Positions 32,955 through 41,949 are shown, counted from the stretch's first letter. The stretch is 64,000 bases of DNA from Symsagittifera roscoffensis (GCF_963678635.1 NC_087067.1:13122844-13186843); one strand, 5' to 3'. Translations and numbers: made by a program. The notes: generated by a model from the letters alone, not told the origin.

Positions 32955-33605
32955 ATGGAGAACTTCAACTTGGATGAATTGATGGACCTGGCAGAGGCAT
33001 ATGTAGGACCGATGATAGATGCGATCTATCGTCGGCTAATGGATCGAGACTTCGCTCTGGAGGACCCAGAGGTAGTCATGTTGCTGACCGCCCTGATAAA
33101 CATCTTGGGGCATGGCAACCGTTGGGACCGCCCCACGGAAGTCCTATTGATGGCAGCATATGGAGAGAGGGGAGTACTAGACTGCCCGAACATGAGAGTG
33201 ATGAGGTGGAGAAACGGGGCTCTCTCAGGAAGTGACTTGGCGAATGAGCCTGGATTGGGAAGTTCTAGGACTTACCAACCAGGTGAAATTCCTATGCCCT
33301 CCAAGCCCAAACCTGGGCTGACGAGAATGCATCAGGAGATGAACAGCGAGGCTGCCTCGTCTAGTTCACCACTGAGAGCAGCTGTGCCACCAAAGAGGGC
33401 GAAACTAGAACAGAAGGTTCAGACGAACCAAACCATCCAAGATCTGGATGGGATAAAGGACGAACTGGAAAGAACGAAAAGGGAGCTGGACGAGATGACT
33501 AAGACCATGCTCAGTACGGAGGAAGATAGGGACATGTGGAAAAGGTTGTTCGAAGACTGCAACAAAAAGCAGGGTGAAGAAATTGAGCGCTTGAGGCAGG
33601 ACTAA
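32955..33605 (+). CDS. Cargo ORF with coiled coil, unknown function
   Basis: 216 codons from a clear ATG after the non-coding gap. The N-terminal 90 residues look helical and globular (MDLAEAYVGPMIDAIYRRLM). Then comes a Pro/Ser-rich linker, then a C-terminal coiled coil (LDGIKDELERTKRELDEMTK). The TAA at 33603 is in frame with the next segment and is probably a lesion. No family recognised. A coiled coil ahead of an SGNH domain recalls ORF1 proteins of CR1-type LINEs, but I see no sequence link. Confidence 0.5.
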   Translation: MENFNLDELMDLAEAYVGPMIDAIYRRLMDRDFALEDPEVVMLLTALINILGHGNRWDRPTEVLLMAAYGERGVLDCPNMRVMRWRNGALSGSDLANEPGLGSSRTYQPGEIPMPSKPKPGLTRMHQEMNSEAASSSSPLRAAVPPKRAKLEQKVQTNQTIQDLDGIKDELERTKRELDEMTKTMLSTEEDRDMWKRLFEDCNKKQGEEIERLRQD

Positions 33606-34082
33606 AAGGAGCGATCGGAACGGATGGCGTTGACAACGGGCGTGGAGAAGGTGATACCTGCAAGGAGTATTCCTCGTGGGCAGTCCCCGATGGAGCTCTT
33701 GACGCCTCGAGAAATGAGTCAGACAACGGAGACACCGCTCCCGACAGCAACAGATCGAGTGACAATCCCGGACCCTAGTGACACCTTGGGTGACCCCGTC
33801 GTGGAACAAACGGTGAGGAAGCTGATAGAGACAGCTGGACGACTGGTCGCCAACAAGAATGCGCCAGGTTCCGGTGTGACTGCACCCTATGGAACGATCG
33901 ACGACACGGGCAGAGTACGACTCTCCCAGACTGTGATCAGACAGGGAATAAGCGACGCGACGCGACGCGACGCGACGCGACGCGACGCCACGCCACTAAT
34001 GGGGAGCTCTAAGGCCCCAGAGAGAAGAATACAGAAGATGCCGGCGAAGAAAGTGTCACGTAATAGACGTACAAAAGAATAA
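33606..34082 (+). CDS. Cargo ORF continuation, Pro/Thr-rich
   Basis: Same frame as the preceding coiled-coil segment; first ATG 33624. It is a low-complexity Pro/Thr-rich stretch, then a pentanucleotide repeat encoding ATRRD units, then a basic tail (KKVSRNRRTKE). It stops at TAA 34080. The SGNH domain begins one frame over within a few bases, so a frameshift here probably severed a single longer protein. Confidence 0.4.
   Translation, partial: KERSERMALTTGVEKVIPARSIPRGQSPMELLTPREMSQTTETPLPTATDRVTIPDPSDTLGDPVVEQTVRKLIETAGRLVANKNAPGSGVTAPYGTIDDTGRVRLSQTVIRQGISDATRRDATRRDATPLMGSSKAPERRIQKMPAKKVSRNRRTKE
33952..33990 (+). repeat. GCGAC pentanucleotide microsatellite in a coding frame
   Basis: Seven clean GCGAC units, then GCC. 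As the unit is five bases, any gain or loss of one unit shifts the reading frame; the present length keeps the frame open on both sides. Confidence 0.9.
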
Positions 34083-34086
34083 TCAA

Positions 34087-34579
34087 TTGAGATATAACTT
34101 CACGGGAGTTCCGGAGACAGATCCGAGAGCTTGCTTCAATCGAGCGACTTGGAACCCGGCAGTAAACCTGCAGCAACCGCCACTGGGGACATCACATCTG
34201 ATACTGGGAGACAGCTTAGTCATAGTACTATCGATTTTGAGGACCTCTTGGTTCACCACCGTGATGGCCTTCGGAGGCGCGACGATAGCCCAGTTATATC
34301 GGATGGTGGAACTAATGAATCCAGGGAGGATCCCCAATGTGATGATCCTGGTTGGAACGAATGACATCTCTAGAGGTTCGGATGAGCAGGAAGCACTATG
34401 GGAATCAATGATGGTGGGCTTGTTTACTACTCTCTGGCAGAAATTCAACTGCCGGAAGAATGATCCTCATGGACATCGAACATAGGTTGAGAGCATTTGA
34501 AACCAATGAAAGGAGAATAGGGAATTTCGTGGGAACGATGGATCCATACTTTGTGGGGAGGAATGCCGCCGTGTTATAA
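34087..34579 (+). pseudogene. SGNH/GDSL hydrolase-like domain, retroelement cargo
   Basis: The first part (34087-34455) shows SGNH family blocks in order: LILGDSL with the nucleophile Ser codon at 34213; FGGATIAQL with the oxyanion Gly; and ILVGTNDIS with the oxyanion Asn codon at 34360. Near 34456 the frame slips by one, and the C-terminal part (MILMDIEHRLRAFETNERR) continues in the next frame to TAA 34577. Just past it, YTHFAYTDQATRRR offers a catalytic His (34586) at the usual distance. By family, such enzymes are esterases or lipases, and some retroelements carry them. The start codon is uncertain (TTG at 34087; the frame is open further upstream). Confidence 0.6.
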
Positions 34580-35596
34580 TACACACATTTTGCCTATACG
34601 GATCAAGCGACAAGAAGGCGAATAAGCAGCGCCGCAACTCCCAAGCCTGGAAGATTTGACGAGGAATGGGCGGGATTAGGCTTAGCGCCTATGAAGATGA
34701 GAGGCAGGACCGAACTGTCTGAGGCCTCCTTGATCCTGACTAGTGTGAAACCGGAATTGAAAGTAGGAGGAACACTGCAGGCGAGAACCTTCCTAGCACC
34801 CTTCGGCTGCGAGGAAATCAAAGTGGTCCATGGAGAAGAAGAAGATGGATCAGCTGGCACACTGATCATACCGAAATTTCCGGAAGGGGCCGACAATGAA
34901 AAGCAAGGGCCCTCAAGCTCGAAGAAGGATATGTCAGAAGGAGATGACGGACAGGGAGGAAACCGTCAAGCGGAAGAAACCATGCAACAAGATGCAAGTC
35001 AAGCTGGTGGGGTAGACGACAGGGCATCGACAGGAGGAGTATCCAGCCTGGATTTCAACATCTTCAGTTATCTTAAGAACAACGCGGATACGTTGGAGGC
35101 GACTGAGCCAGCGGATGAACGCATTTCGACACTGGAACCTCCGTCAACCTTTACAGAAATGAAACGGAATTTGCCGGAGAGCAACTCTCCTGGCAATTCG
35201 AGAAATAACGAACAAACAATCCTCATGGAATCACCTAGGAGAAGAAGAATAGAGGGCTCAGCCAGAGTACCTTTCTTGGGAACGTTGCCCGAAGAAGAGT
35301 GGGAAGTACATCATCGAGACCATGAAAGTAGGACGGGATGCAGATTGGACAGAGTGGCATTCATGGAAGAAGTCTGGACAGTGGTTCAGAGCTATGGGAC
35401 CCAGTCCATTTTGAAAACAGGTCTCAACCAACCATTGGTGCGGGAAGTCCTTGACAAACTTGATGAGTGTGAAGGGAGATTGAGTGAGTTGTTGATTGAC
35501 TCAGCCACTGATGAAAGTGAGGCGAACTCTCCCATCAAGATGACACCGCAGGATGATAAAGGAGAGGTGGTGTATCTGTTAAGAACCCGGAGGTGA
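34580..35596 (+). CDS. Cargo ORF after the SGNH domain, segment 1
   Basis: Open from the TAA at 34577 (first ATG 34691). It starts with the candidate catalytic-His block of the SGNH domain. A small globular stretch follows (SVKPELKVGGTLQ), then a long Gly/Gln/Ser-rich disordered region, then a helical segment (VREVLDKLDECEGRLSELLI). It stops at TGA 35594 in the same frame as the next three segments. No family recognised. Confidence 0.5.
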   Translation, partial: YTHFAYTDQATRRRISSAATPKPGRFDEEWAGLGLAPMKMRGRTELSEASLILTSVKPELKVGGTLQARTFLAPFGCEEIKVVHGEEEDGSAGTLIIPKFPEGADNEKQGPSSSKKDMSEGDDGQGGNRQAEETMQQDASQAGGVDDRASTGGVSSLDFNIFSYLKNNADTLEATEPADERISTLEPPSTFTEMKRNLPESNSPGNSRNNEQTILMESPRRRRIEGSARVPFLGTLPEEEWEVHHRDHESRTGCRLDRVAFMEEVWTVVQSYGTQSILKTGLNQPLVREVLDKLDECEGRLSELLIDSATDESEANSPIKMTPQDDKGEVVYLLRTRR

Positions 35597-36403
35597 ACGA
35601 TGCGATCGAAATTGGTGATTGATAAGATCAATGAGATGAAGATGAAGTTAGGCAGCAAGGTGATGCCGAAGAGAGTAGGAAAGACGAAGGTGGATTCAGA
35701 AATATCAATGAAAGCTGTCAATTCAGCGAAACGAAAACGAGTCCAAGCGGCCATGGATTTGGGACAAGATGATTATCAATTACCTGGCACGGACAGAATA
35801 TTAACCGATGTAGCGATGGTGCCACCCATTCTCATGGCAGGGATAAAGTCAACAGGTTACAAATCCAAAAGGAGTGACCGCACTCTGACTGGAGCAACCT
35901 TAGAAATGGAAATACTTAGCCAATGTGGAGAAAGCACGATGAAAGACTTTAAACCATATCCCATGAACCACGGAAAGGGAAGTGTTGCTGGGCAACTAGT
36001 ACCAGTGGAGTATAACCGACTGACAGTGTCGGAGACTGTGTCAATAGATGAACCCGCCGGTGGATCTATGGAGATGTTAGAATACCGAAACTCGGCTAGA
36101 GGGTATGTAATGGCTCTGGAAGACGAAATGGCCATGGAAGGTTATCTGGAGACGATGTTGCGAGGCACCACCCTCAAGCAGAAGGCGTATGGAACTTTAG
36201 CGTCATCCGAGATGCAGGCGGAAACGATCGAGCAGTTATTGAGCCTTCCGTGGAAAGCAGTGGTGTTGAAGTACTTCGAAGAGGAAATGAGGACTGCGCC
36301 GAGAATACACGCTCTCATGGCAGTACCCTACGTAAGAACCGAATTACAACTGAGGTTCGCCTGGTGCATGATGGGATTAACTCGCAGGGAATATGACTCA
36401 TAG
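35597..36403 (+). CDS. Cargo ORF, segment 2, unknown function
   Basis: 267 codons from the ATG at 35600, in frame with segment 1. Basic at the start, then mixed; the C-terminal 100 residues look helical (MLRGTTLKQKAYGTLASSEM). No catalytic motif, signal peptide or membrane span is seen, which argues against an envelope protein. TAG at 36401. Confidence 0.5.
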   Translation, partial: TMRSKLVIDKINEMKMKLGSKVMPKRVGKTKVDSEISMKAVNSAKRKRVQAAMDLGQDDYQLPGTDRILTDVAMVPPILMAGIKSTGYKSKRSDRTLTGATLEMEILSQCGESTMKDFKPYPMNHGKGSVAGQLVPVEYNRLTVSETVSIDEPAGGSMEMLEYRNSARGYVMALEDEMAMEGYLETMLRGTTLKQKAYGTLASSEMQAETIEQLLSLPWKAVVLKYFEEEMRTAPRIHALMAVPYVRTELQLRFAWCMMGLTRREYDS

Positions 36404-37357
36404 GAAAGGAAAAGGTCAAAGGAAGAAAAAGTTCTCCTTATGACGAACCTGAGGGATCTGATAACCCAAGAGGGAGCAGCAGTAGCGTGCGCGAAGCGGA
36501 GAGACGCTCTCTGTTTCATCCGATTCCTGATAGAGCAGATTTCAGTACCAGCATTGAACACCTGTGCCAAGATGTTGAGGGAGGGCGATGAACGAGCAAA
36601 AGCCTTACTCTTGCTAGCACTGCTCTCCAGCAGTGCTAGCAAGAGTAAGGCTTTTGCTCGTTCACCGCCCTCCATCAACATCTTGGCACAGGTGTTCAAT
36701 GCTGGTACTGAAATGCATCAAAGCAAGCCGATGAGGGTGAATATGAAAGAACCTGAGGAGTTAGAGCCCATGAGAAAGATCGACGAAATCAGGAGATTTT
36801 CAAACAAGGAGCTGAGACTCACTAAAGAATCTATGGGGGCACTACCGAAATCCAGTGAGTACTGTGGACCGATCAAGAAGAAGTCGTACAGCTACGTGTC
36901 CGGAATCATAGGGATAGCGTACAATCTTTTCCTGAGTGAAGACATACGCGATTGCTTCTTCGATTACGAGCAGGCAGTGTTGCTAAGATTCTGGACGTCG
37001 AGAATTGTAACAATTAAGAGCGCTAATAATCCACAGACCAAATTGGGACTGGTCTTGGAAGAAGAGGTGACTGCACCTTCCGTACCAAAATCCGACAAAA
37101 GTGTGGAATTTGGGTTGGTATTCTCAGATGAACTACTGAGAACGAGCTTGATGGTAGTTTGGGAACTGATGAGACCATCATGGTGTCCTAGTCCCAATGC
37201 TGACTCGATATTACGGGCAAAACAAGACGTGCAGAGGGAGCTGAATGCAGATTGTAACCTGCGTGACCTGAACATCATATATAATGTGATGATAACAGCC
37301 TCTAGGAGCAACGGGGAAGACAAAGTGGAGTTGCCTGGCTGGGGACCAGAAGACTGA
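36404..37357 (+). CDS. Cargo ORF, segment 3, containing a large inverted repeat
   Basis: Same frame; first ATG 36440. The coding stretch 36539-36714 is a near-perfect palindrome, so about 29 residues are followed by their own antisense-derived partner, and the minus strand encodes nearly the same peptide. After it come ordinary-looking globular stretches (SGIIGIAYNLFLSEDIRD). TGA at 37355. No family recognised. Confidence 0.5.
   Translation, partial: ERKRSKEEKVLLMTNLRDLITQEGAAVACAKRRDALCFIRFLIEQISVPALNTCAKMLREGDERAKALLLLALLSSSASKSKAFARSPPSINILAQVFNAGTEMHQSKPMRVNMKEPEELEPMRKIDEIRRFSNKELRLTKESMGALPKSSEYCGPIKKKSYSYVSGIIGIAYNLFLSEDIRDCFFDYEQAVLLRFWTSRIVTIKSANNPQTKLGLVLEEEVTAPSVPKSDKSVEFGLVFSDELLRTSLMVVWELMRPSWCPSPNADSILRAKQDVQRELNADCNLRDLNIIYNVMITASRSNGEDKVELPGWGPED
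36539..36714. repeat. Near-perfect 86-bp inverted repeat with 4-base loop
   Basis: Arms 36539-36624 and 36629-36714 match in 84 of 86 positions by my reading; the loop is CTCC. The arms read through coding sequence on both strands. It would give a very stable RNA hairpin, or it is a fold-back copying error. Confidence 0.92.
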
Positions 37358-38113
37358 GTCAAACCTGGTAGCTGTCTGGCGGAAGTCTGTGGACTGAAAG
37401 GTCTCGTTTGTGGAGGTCTGGATTGTGTAAAAACCCTAGAGAGACAACACAAGCAATTGACGATATTGTTTGGGAATGTCGTGATGAAAGCAAGAACGGA
37501 AACGAATTTGATCGCAGATTGCCACGGAGGAACCGAGGTGAATCTAGTGACTGCACTAGGATTTTACAGCATGTTTGGTTCTTTAGAGTCACTATTGAAT
37601 CTAGAACAAAAACATGAGATGGTCACAGCCATCAGTGCAGAAGTGTTCCCAGGAGTTCTGCAAACTGAGCAAAAGTACATAGGAAAATGGAGGGAAGCGA
37701 TCGAGACGGAAATGAACATCAGACACAGTGAGTCTTATTGTAGACCATCAGGAGCACGATATTTGGTGGGATCGACATTGGCTCCAATGTGCAAGAGCAG
37801 CTACTCTGTGCATTTCGTAGCTGTGGATGTAAAGAGTACGAGAACGATCGTGGATCAAGCCTTCTCAGTGCCAAAGTGTGTGAGACTAACGAGAATGTCC
37901 GAAAGATCTTACGAGTTGCTATGTAAAATGTTCTCAGCAGTTCCAGAGAGAACAAAGGAGGAGTTGGAATCGATACTGGGAAGGAAGTTCATGGGATACG
38001 TGAGTGGGAACTTCAGTGACTTTGAAAGACAGAAACAGAGAGGATCAACCGTTACGGATTACAATACAGTAGACGAGAATGATGAAAACGTAATTGGAGG
38101 AGCATCATGTTGA
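37358..38113 (+). CDS. Cargo ORF, segment 4, unknown function
   Basis: Continues segment 3's frame past the TGA; first ATG 37457. It is Cys-containing at its start (CGLKGLVCGGLDC) and globular after (SYSVHFVAVDVKSTRTIV). It ends at TGA 38111, where ATGTTGA overlaps the start of the next frame. Together with segments 1-3 it makes about 1,180 codons in one frame with only three internal stops, so this was very likely one long protein. Confidence 0.5.
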   Translation, partial: VKPGSCLAEVCGLKGLVCGGLDCVKTLERQHKQLTILFGNVVMKARTETNLIADCHGGTEVNLVTALGFYSMFGSLESLLNLEQKHEMVTAISAEVFPGVLQTEQKYIGKWREAIETEMNIRHSESYCRPSGARYLVGSTLAPMCKSSYSVHFVAVDVKSTRTIVDQAFSVPKCVRLTRMSERSYELLCKMFSAVPERTKEELESILGRKFMGYVSGNFSDFERQKQRGSTVTDYNTVDENDENVIGGASC

Positions 38114-38448
38114 CACATGACGAGTTTCCCTGCCACTGCTTGCTGCAGACCTGGTGGTATCCCGAGCGTAGTAATCTGGTGTTGATCTGGGACTCTGGAA
38201 GGCTGCTCTCCATGGGTTTACCAGACTCATCACGGCCCATAACGATAAAGATAGTGGGAGTTATGATGGTGATACGATGGCTGGAGGCTCATGTGAGAGA
38301 AAACAATAGACAGGAGGCACCGACGAGAGAAAAGTTGCAGAAATTGGATTGTCTCAAAGATTTAGATCTTTTTGAGACAATGTGCAATATTCTAAACATT
38401 CCGATGGAAGTGAAAAAGATATGGGCGAGAAGACGATTGATGCCATAG
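38107..38448 (+). CDS. Small cargo ORF overlapping the previous stop
   Basis: 113 codons from an ATG overlapping the preceding TGA. It has a short hydrophobic segment (PITIKIVGVMMVIRWLEAHV) too polar to call a membrane span. After TAG 38446 the same frame stays open to 38571 with coding-like sequence (MTAWLYEYIKKHMSKHGRVY), so it was once longer. Unknown function. Confidence 0.4.
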   Translation: MLTHDEFPCHCLLQTWWYPERSNLVLIWDSGRLLSMGLPDSSRPITIKIVGVMMVIRWLEAHVRENNRQEAPTREKLQKLDCLKDLDLFETMCNILNIPMEVKKIWARRRLMP

Positions 38449-38468
38449 TTCAGAGCTAACATGACTGC

Positions 38469-38876
38469 ATGGTTGTACGAATATATCAAAAAGCATATGT
38501 CGAAGCACGGCAGAGTGTACAGTGGATATCAGCTGGAATTGGAGCAGGAGCTTTCAAGCGCGCTTTCGTGACTCATCGGAATGCAGTGACCACCGCTGTA
38601 AAGAGAATTTCCAGGACAAGTGAACGTAGTGGAAAGGAGAAGGAAGAGATGTTGAAGGAAGATTTGGAGAGAAACGTGACGTTGTGTCTCCACAACAGCT
38701 TCTGCCGAAACAGAGAATCTAACGTGGATCCCCTACCTTGTTGCAAACAGAGGGTAGAAGAGCAGAAGTGTTGGAGGACTGCTTCCAACAGCGTCAGAAT
38801 GGCTAACGATGTGTTGCAAGACACAGAAACTGCAAGTGCGCAGTCAGTGTCACAGGAGGAAGAGATGGAACATTGA
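38469..38876 (+). CDS. Terminal cargo ORF, frame-shifted
   Basis: 135 codons. The first 30 or so look like out-of-frame reading of the previous ORF; from about 38560 on it looks genuine: basic and helical (RTSERSGKEKEEMLKEDLER), then a Cys-rich patch (CLHNSFCRNRESNVDPLPCC) and an acidic tail. It is the last coding frame before the 3' LTR. No known domain. Confidence 0.4.
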   Translation: MVVRIYQKAYVEARQSVQWISAGIGAGAFKRAFVTHRNAVTTAVKRISRTSERSGKEKEEMLKEDLERNVTLCLHNSFCRNRESNVDPLPCCKQRVEEQKCWRTASNSVRMANDVLQDTETASAQSVSQEEEMEH

Positions 38877-39423
38877 CAAACGGTCGAAAGAACAATAAGC
38901 AAAAAGAAAGAAAATTAGAAGAATTTAGAAGTTTTAGAACTTCTAAACGACGAAAAATGAAAAAAACAGAGGAGTGACGACAAAAAAGAAATTAAAACTC
39001 AGAATTGTTTTATGAGTGTAAAAAAAACTCAAGTGAGAAACTAAGCAACCAAGTTGTAATTGAAAACTGAAACATTTAGTTGAGCTTTGAACATTAAAGA
39101 ATTTGTTGCTTTTATAAATTTGCATTTTGATTTTAGTTAGTGGCTTTAGAGACACTTACTATTTATTTAGAAAGGCTTGAGTAAAGAGTATATTTAAATA
39201 TTCCAGCCTGCATGACTGTTTTTAATCAATTAGGAGAACTGATCACTTTGTGGTGATATGAAATGCTTGGGTAATCTCTCGAAAAAGGAGATTGTTTCAT
39301 TGTTCTTTCTAACCACAGTCAGTTTTTTAGTTTTATTATTCAGGACAATAACAAGCAAGATTTCCGAAGGGAGGAAGCATAGTAGGATAATTTCAGCTTG
39401 TTGGTTGGCAGGACTGTCCTGCA
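38877..39423 (+). other. 3' non-coding region of the retroelement with candidate polypurine tract
   Basis: AT-rich and without a coding frame. GAAGGGAGGAAG at 39366-39377 is the best polypurine tract (plus-strand primer). It lies about 47 bases left of where 3' and 5' LTR similarity begins, so the 5' LTRs may lack their first few dozen bases. The small open frame at 39258-39545 crosses into the LTR and is not believed. Confidence 0.45.
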
Positions 39424-40632
39424 AACCAACATCTTTTGAAAATCTAGGAGAAAAAGTTTTAATCAGGGCATTGACATTGGAAGTCAGAAAAGATGTTTTT
39501 ATCTTAGGTCATATCCTCAATGTGCAGATTAATGAAAAAATTTGAAGGCTATAGTGATGTAGTATGATGCCGTTTATATTCTGCAGTGAGTCGATATGAC
39601 GCGGATAAAAGTAATTTCGTGCATTTTGTAAATTCTGTTCGATGACACTGTACCAATTTTACGAACACTGCGAGATTCAATGAGGACATTGACCGGACTG
39701 TCCGGGGAGTATGTGACATTCGACCAGAATGGACAAAAATGCAGATTCAACAGAGTCGAAATTTTAGCAGCTAACCTTCCGAATTGACGGTTTTAAGAGA
39801 TTAACAACGTTATGGGGACGATTAGTCAAACGGTGAAGGTCAAGATATTCTGGTATTTTGAAATTTTAAAAATTCGATGTGATGACTTAATAATTCTGAG
39901 AAGCGTCAAAAGCGGCCATTTTGGAAGAAAGCCAGAATAAAAACACAACAACATCAGTTGCGTAGGCGATAACGACGAGAATTGTGATTGGAAAACAACA
40001 ACAAATTGCAGAAGTAGCAGAGACCGTTCCGATTTGCAACTATTGTGTCGCTACAATAGTTGCAAGGCCGTTGCGAACAACGGTGAAGGGTGGAAGACAG
40101 CCTTCCGGAAGGAAGATAAGGGTCTTATTTCCCCGGATTCAAGAATCCGGAGGGGTCTCGGGATTGGAACTTATATCATTTTATACAAACTTTTAGCTTC
40201 CCTATTATGTCCTGAATTGAATTTAATTAACATCTGAATTCATTTTGCTAGGATGAGAAGCTAGGAGTTGGGGGAAGGGGTTGATCCATCTTCGATGGAG
40301 ATGATGATTTTTATCTACTGAACAAAAACAATAATAAATCAATAAATAGTAGTAGCCCTGTTTTTAGGAGTGACCCCGTGGTCTGGAGATACTGAGACCC
40401 AGCCATGAGCTCACTATTTCTGCATGTAATTTAGTTAATTTGAGTGTTTTGACCGAAGCCGAAAGCAGTAACGTTTTTGTCGACCCGATGTTAGAAAGAC
40501 CACCAAAAGAACTGGCTTGGTAGAGAAGTAGAGACGGTGAAAAGCATGTAGAGCTCTGTTTAGACGTTGGTCAGTCGTCTTAGAACCTAGCTTTATTTTC
40601 CGTCGATATGTATCGTCCGGGCGAATGTTACA
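39424..40632 (+). repeat. 3' LTR of the retroelement
   Basis: Ends ...GCGAATGTTACA and passes directly into tRNA-unit sequence (CCAAAGCAAAAGTCGCC). It has an 8-base insertion (TAGAGACG, near 40530) that the 5' LTRs lack. The 13-bp hairpin is at 40034-40065. Confidence 0.8.
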
Positions 40633-41177
40633 CCAAAGCAAAAGTCGCCGTTACAAGTCTAAATTTTTAGAAAATACAACTTCTGTATATTTCTAAAAAA
40701 AAACTGCTGCTTCTGAAAAAAATTCCTCCAAAATTTTAGCTGAATTCTTTTGTCCGACAGTCCCTTTTCTTTTCCTACTTTTTTAATCAGTAAGAGGTAT
40801 ATTTTTTGCGAGACCCTAATTAGGAAGGAAATCTTGTTGAAAATGTAAGAAAACATTTGGGACTTAGAACTAACTCAAACTGAAAATTTCGACTTTCAGT
40901 TTAGTGTTTTTTGACTGACTACTAGCAAACAAATTTGCGGCTTTTTATAAACCAAAGCTTAGTCGAGCCTGTCATGCTGCTCAACTACTTTAAAAAGCAT
41001 ATAAGAAGCATATAAGAAATACATGATCAGGTTAAGTTTCAATGATCACCATCCGAAATATTATGATAACCGTACTTAAGCTTTGAAACGTTTTTTTTAT
41101 GCCAAATTTACGTACAACGCACTTTCAAAGAATGGAAAAAAATGGTTACAACAAAACAACAAAAAAGACTTCTTGCC

Positions 41178-41259
41178 CGCTGCGAGCAGGGTTCGAACCT
41201 ACGCGGGAAAATCCCATTGGATTTCAAGTCCAACGCCTTAACCACTCGGCCATCGCAGC
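41178..41259 (-). tRNA. tRNA-Ser (UGA)
   Basis: Closest to the family consensus: all stems pair, loop CTTGAAA, variable arm GGGATTTTCCC, T6 terminator. Confidence 0.88.
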
Positions 41260-41867
41260 TGAAAGCTCTAAGTGACCGAAGAAAAACTAAGCCAGGGTTT
41301 CAACCAAAGCAAAAGTCGCCGTTACAAGTCTAAGTTTTTAGAAAACACAACTTCTGTATATTTTTAAAAGAAAACTGCTGCTTCTGAAAATAAATTCCTT
41401 CAAAATTTTAGCTGAATTCTTTTGTCCGACAGTCCGCTTTCTTTTCCTACTTTTTTATTCAGTAAGCTGTTTTTTTGCGAGACCCTAATTAGGAAGGAAA
41501 TCTTGTTGAAAAATGTAAGAAAACATTTGGGACTTAGAACTAACTCAAACTGAAAACTTCGACTTTCAGTTAAGTGTTTTTTGACTGACTACTAGCAAAC
41601 AAATTTGCGGCTTTTTATAAACCAACGCTTAGTCGAGCCAGTCATGCTGCTCAACTACTTTAAAAACTGTTTGGCAAATGTCAGAAGCATATAAGAAATA
41701 CATTAAGAAAACACTTGATCAGGTTAAGTTTCAATGATCACCATCCGAAATATTATGATAACCGTACTTAAGCTTTGAAACGTTTTTTATGCCAAATTTA
41801 CGTACAACGCACTTTCAAAGAATGGAAAAAAATGGTTACAACAAAACAACAAAAAAGACTTCTTGCC

Positions 41868-41949
41868 CGGTGCGAGCAGGGTTCGAACCTACGCGGGAAA
41901 ATCCCATTGGATTTCAAGTCCAACGCCTTAACCACTCGGCCATCGCAGC
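41868..41949 (-). tRNA. tRNA-Ser (UGA), acceptor mismatch
   Basis: As the neighbouring copy at 41178 except that the second base pair of the acceptor is C-C (TCGCACC on the 3' side). Confidence 0.7.

Larger units (their letters stand above)
12791..40632 (+). mobile_element. Giant Ty3/gypsy-type LTR retroelement with internal duplication
   Basis: LTR (12791-13990), leader, gag, protease, RT, RNase H, integrase, then a 7.6-kb cargo region and the 3' LTR (39424-40632). The domain order protease-RT-RNase H-integrase and the motifs YVDD, SDNG and HPQTNGLVE identify the Ty3/gypsy group. The span is 27.8 kb, or about 21.9 kb without the 5,992-bp duplication. It is dead: I count roughly twenty in-frame stops or frameshifts. 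It sits in a tRNA-Ser array, but the two flanks come from different unit types and no clean target duplication is visible, so the edges were rearranged after insertion. Confidence 0.85.

Noticed and set aside
31276-38876. Envelope glycoprotein as the post-integrase product
   Set aside because: No signal peptide, membrane anchor, furin-like site or Cys-rich ectodomain pattern in any of the frames.
39258-39545. 95-codon frame with a hydrophobic segment before the 3' LTR, considered as a small envelope or membrane protein
   Set aside because: It spans the polypurine tract and runs into the LTR; the counterpart in the 5' LTR has no such start.
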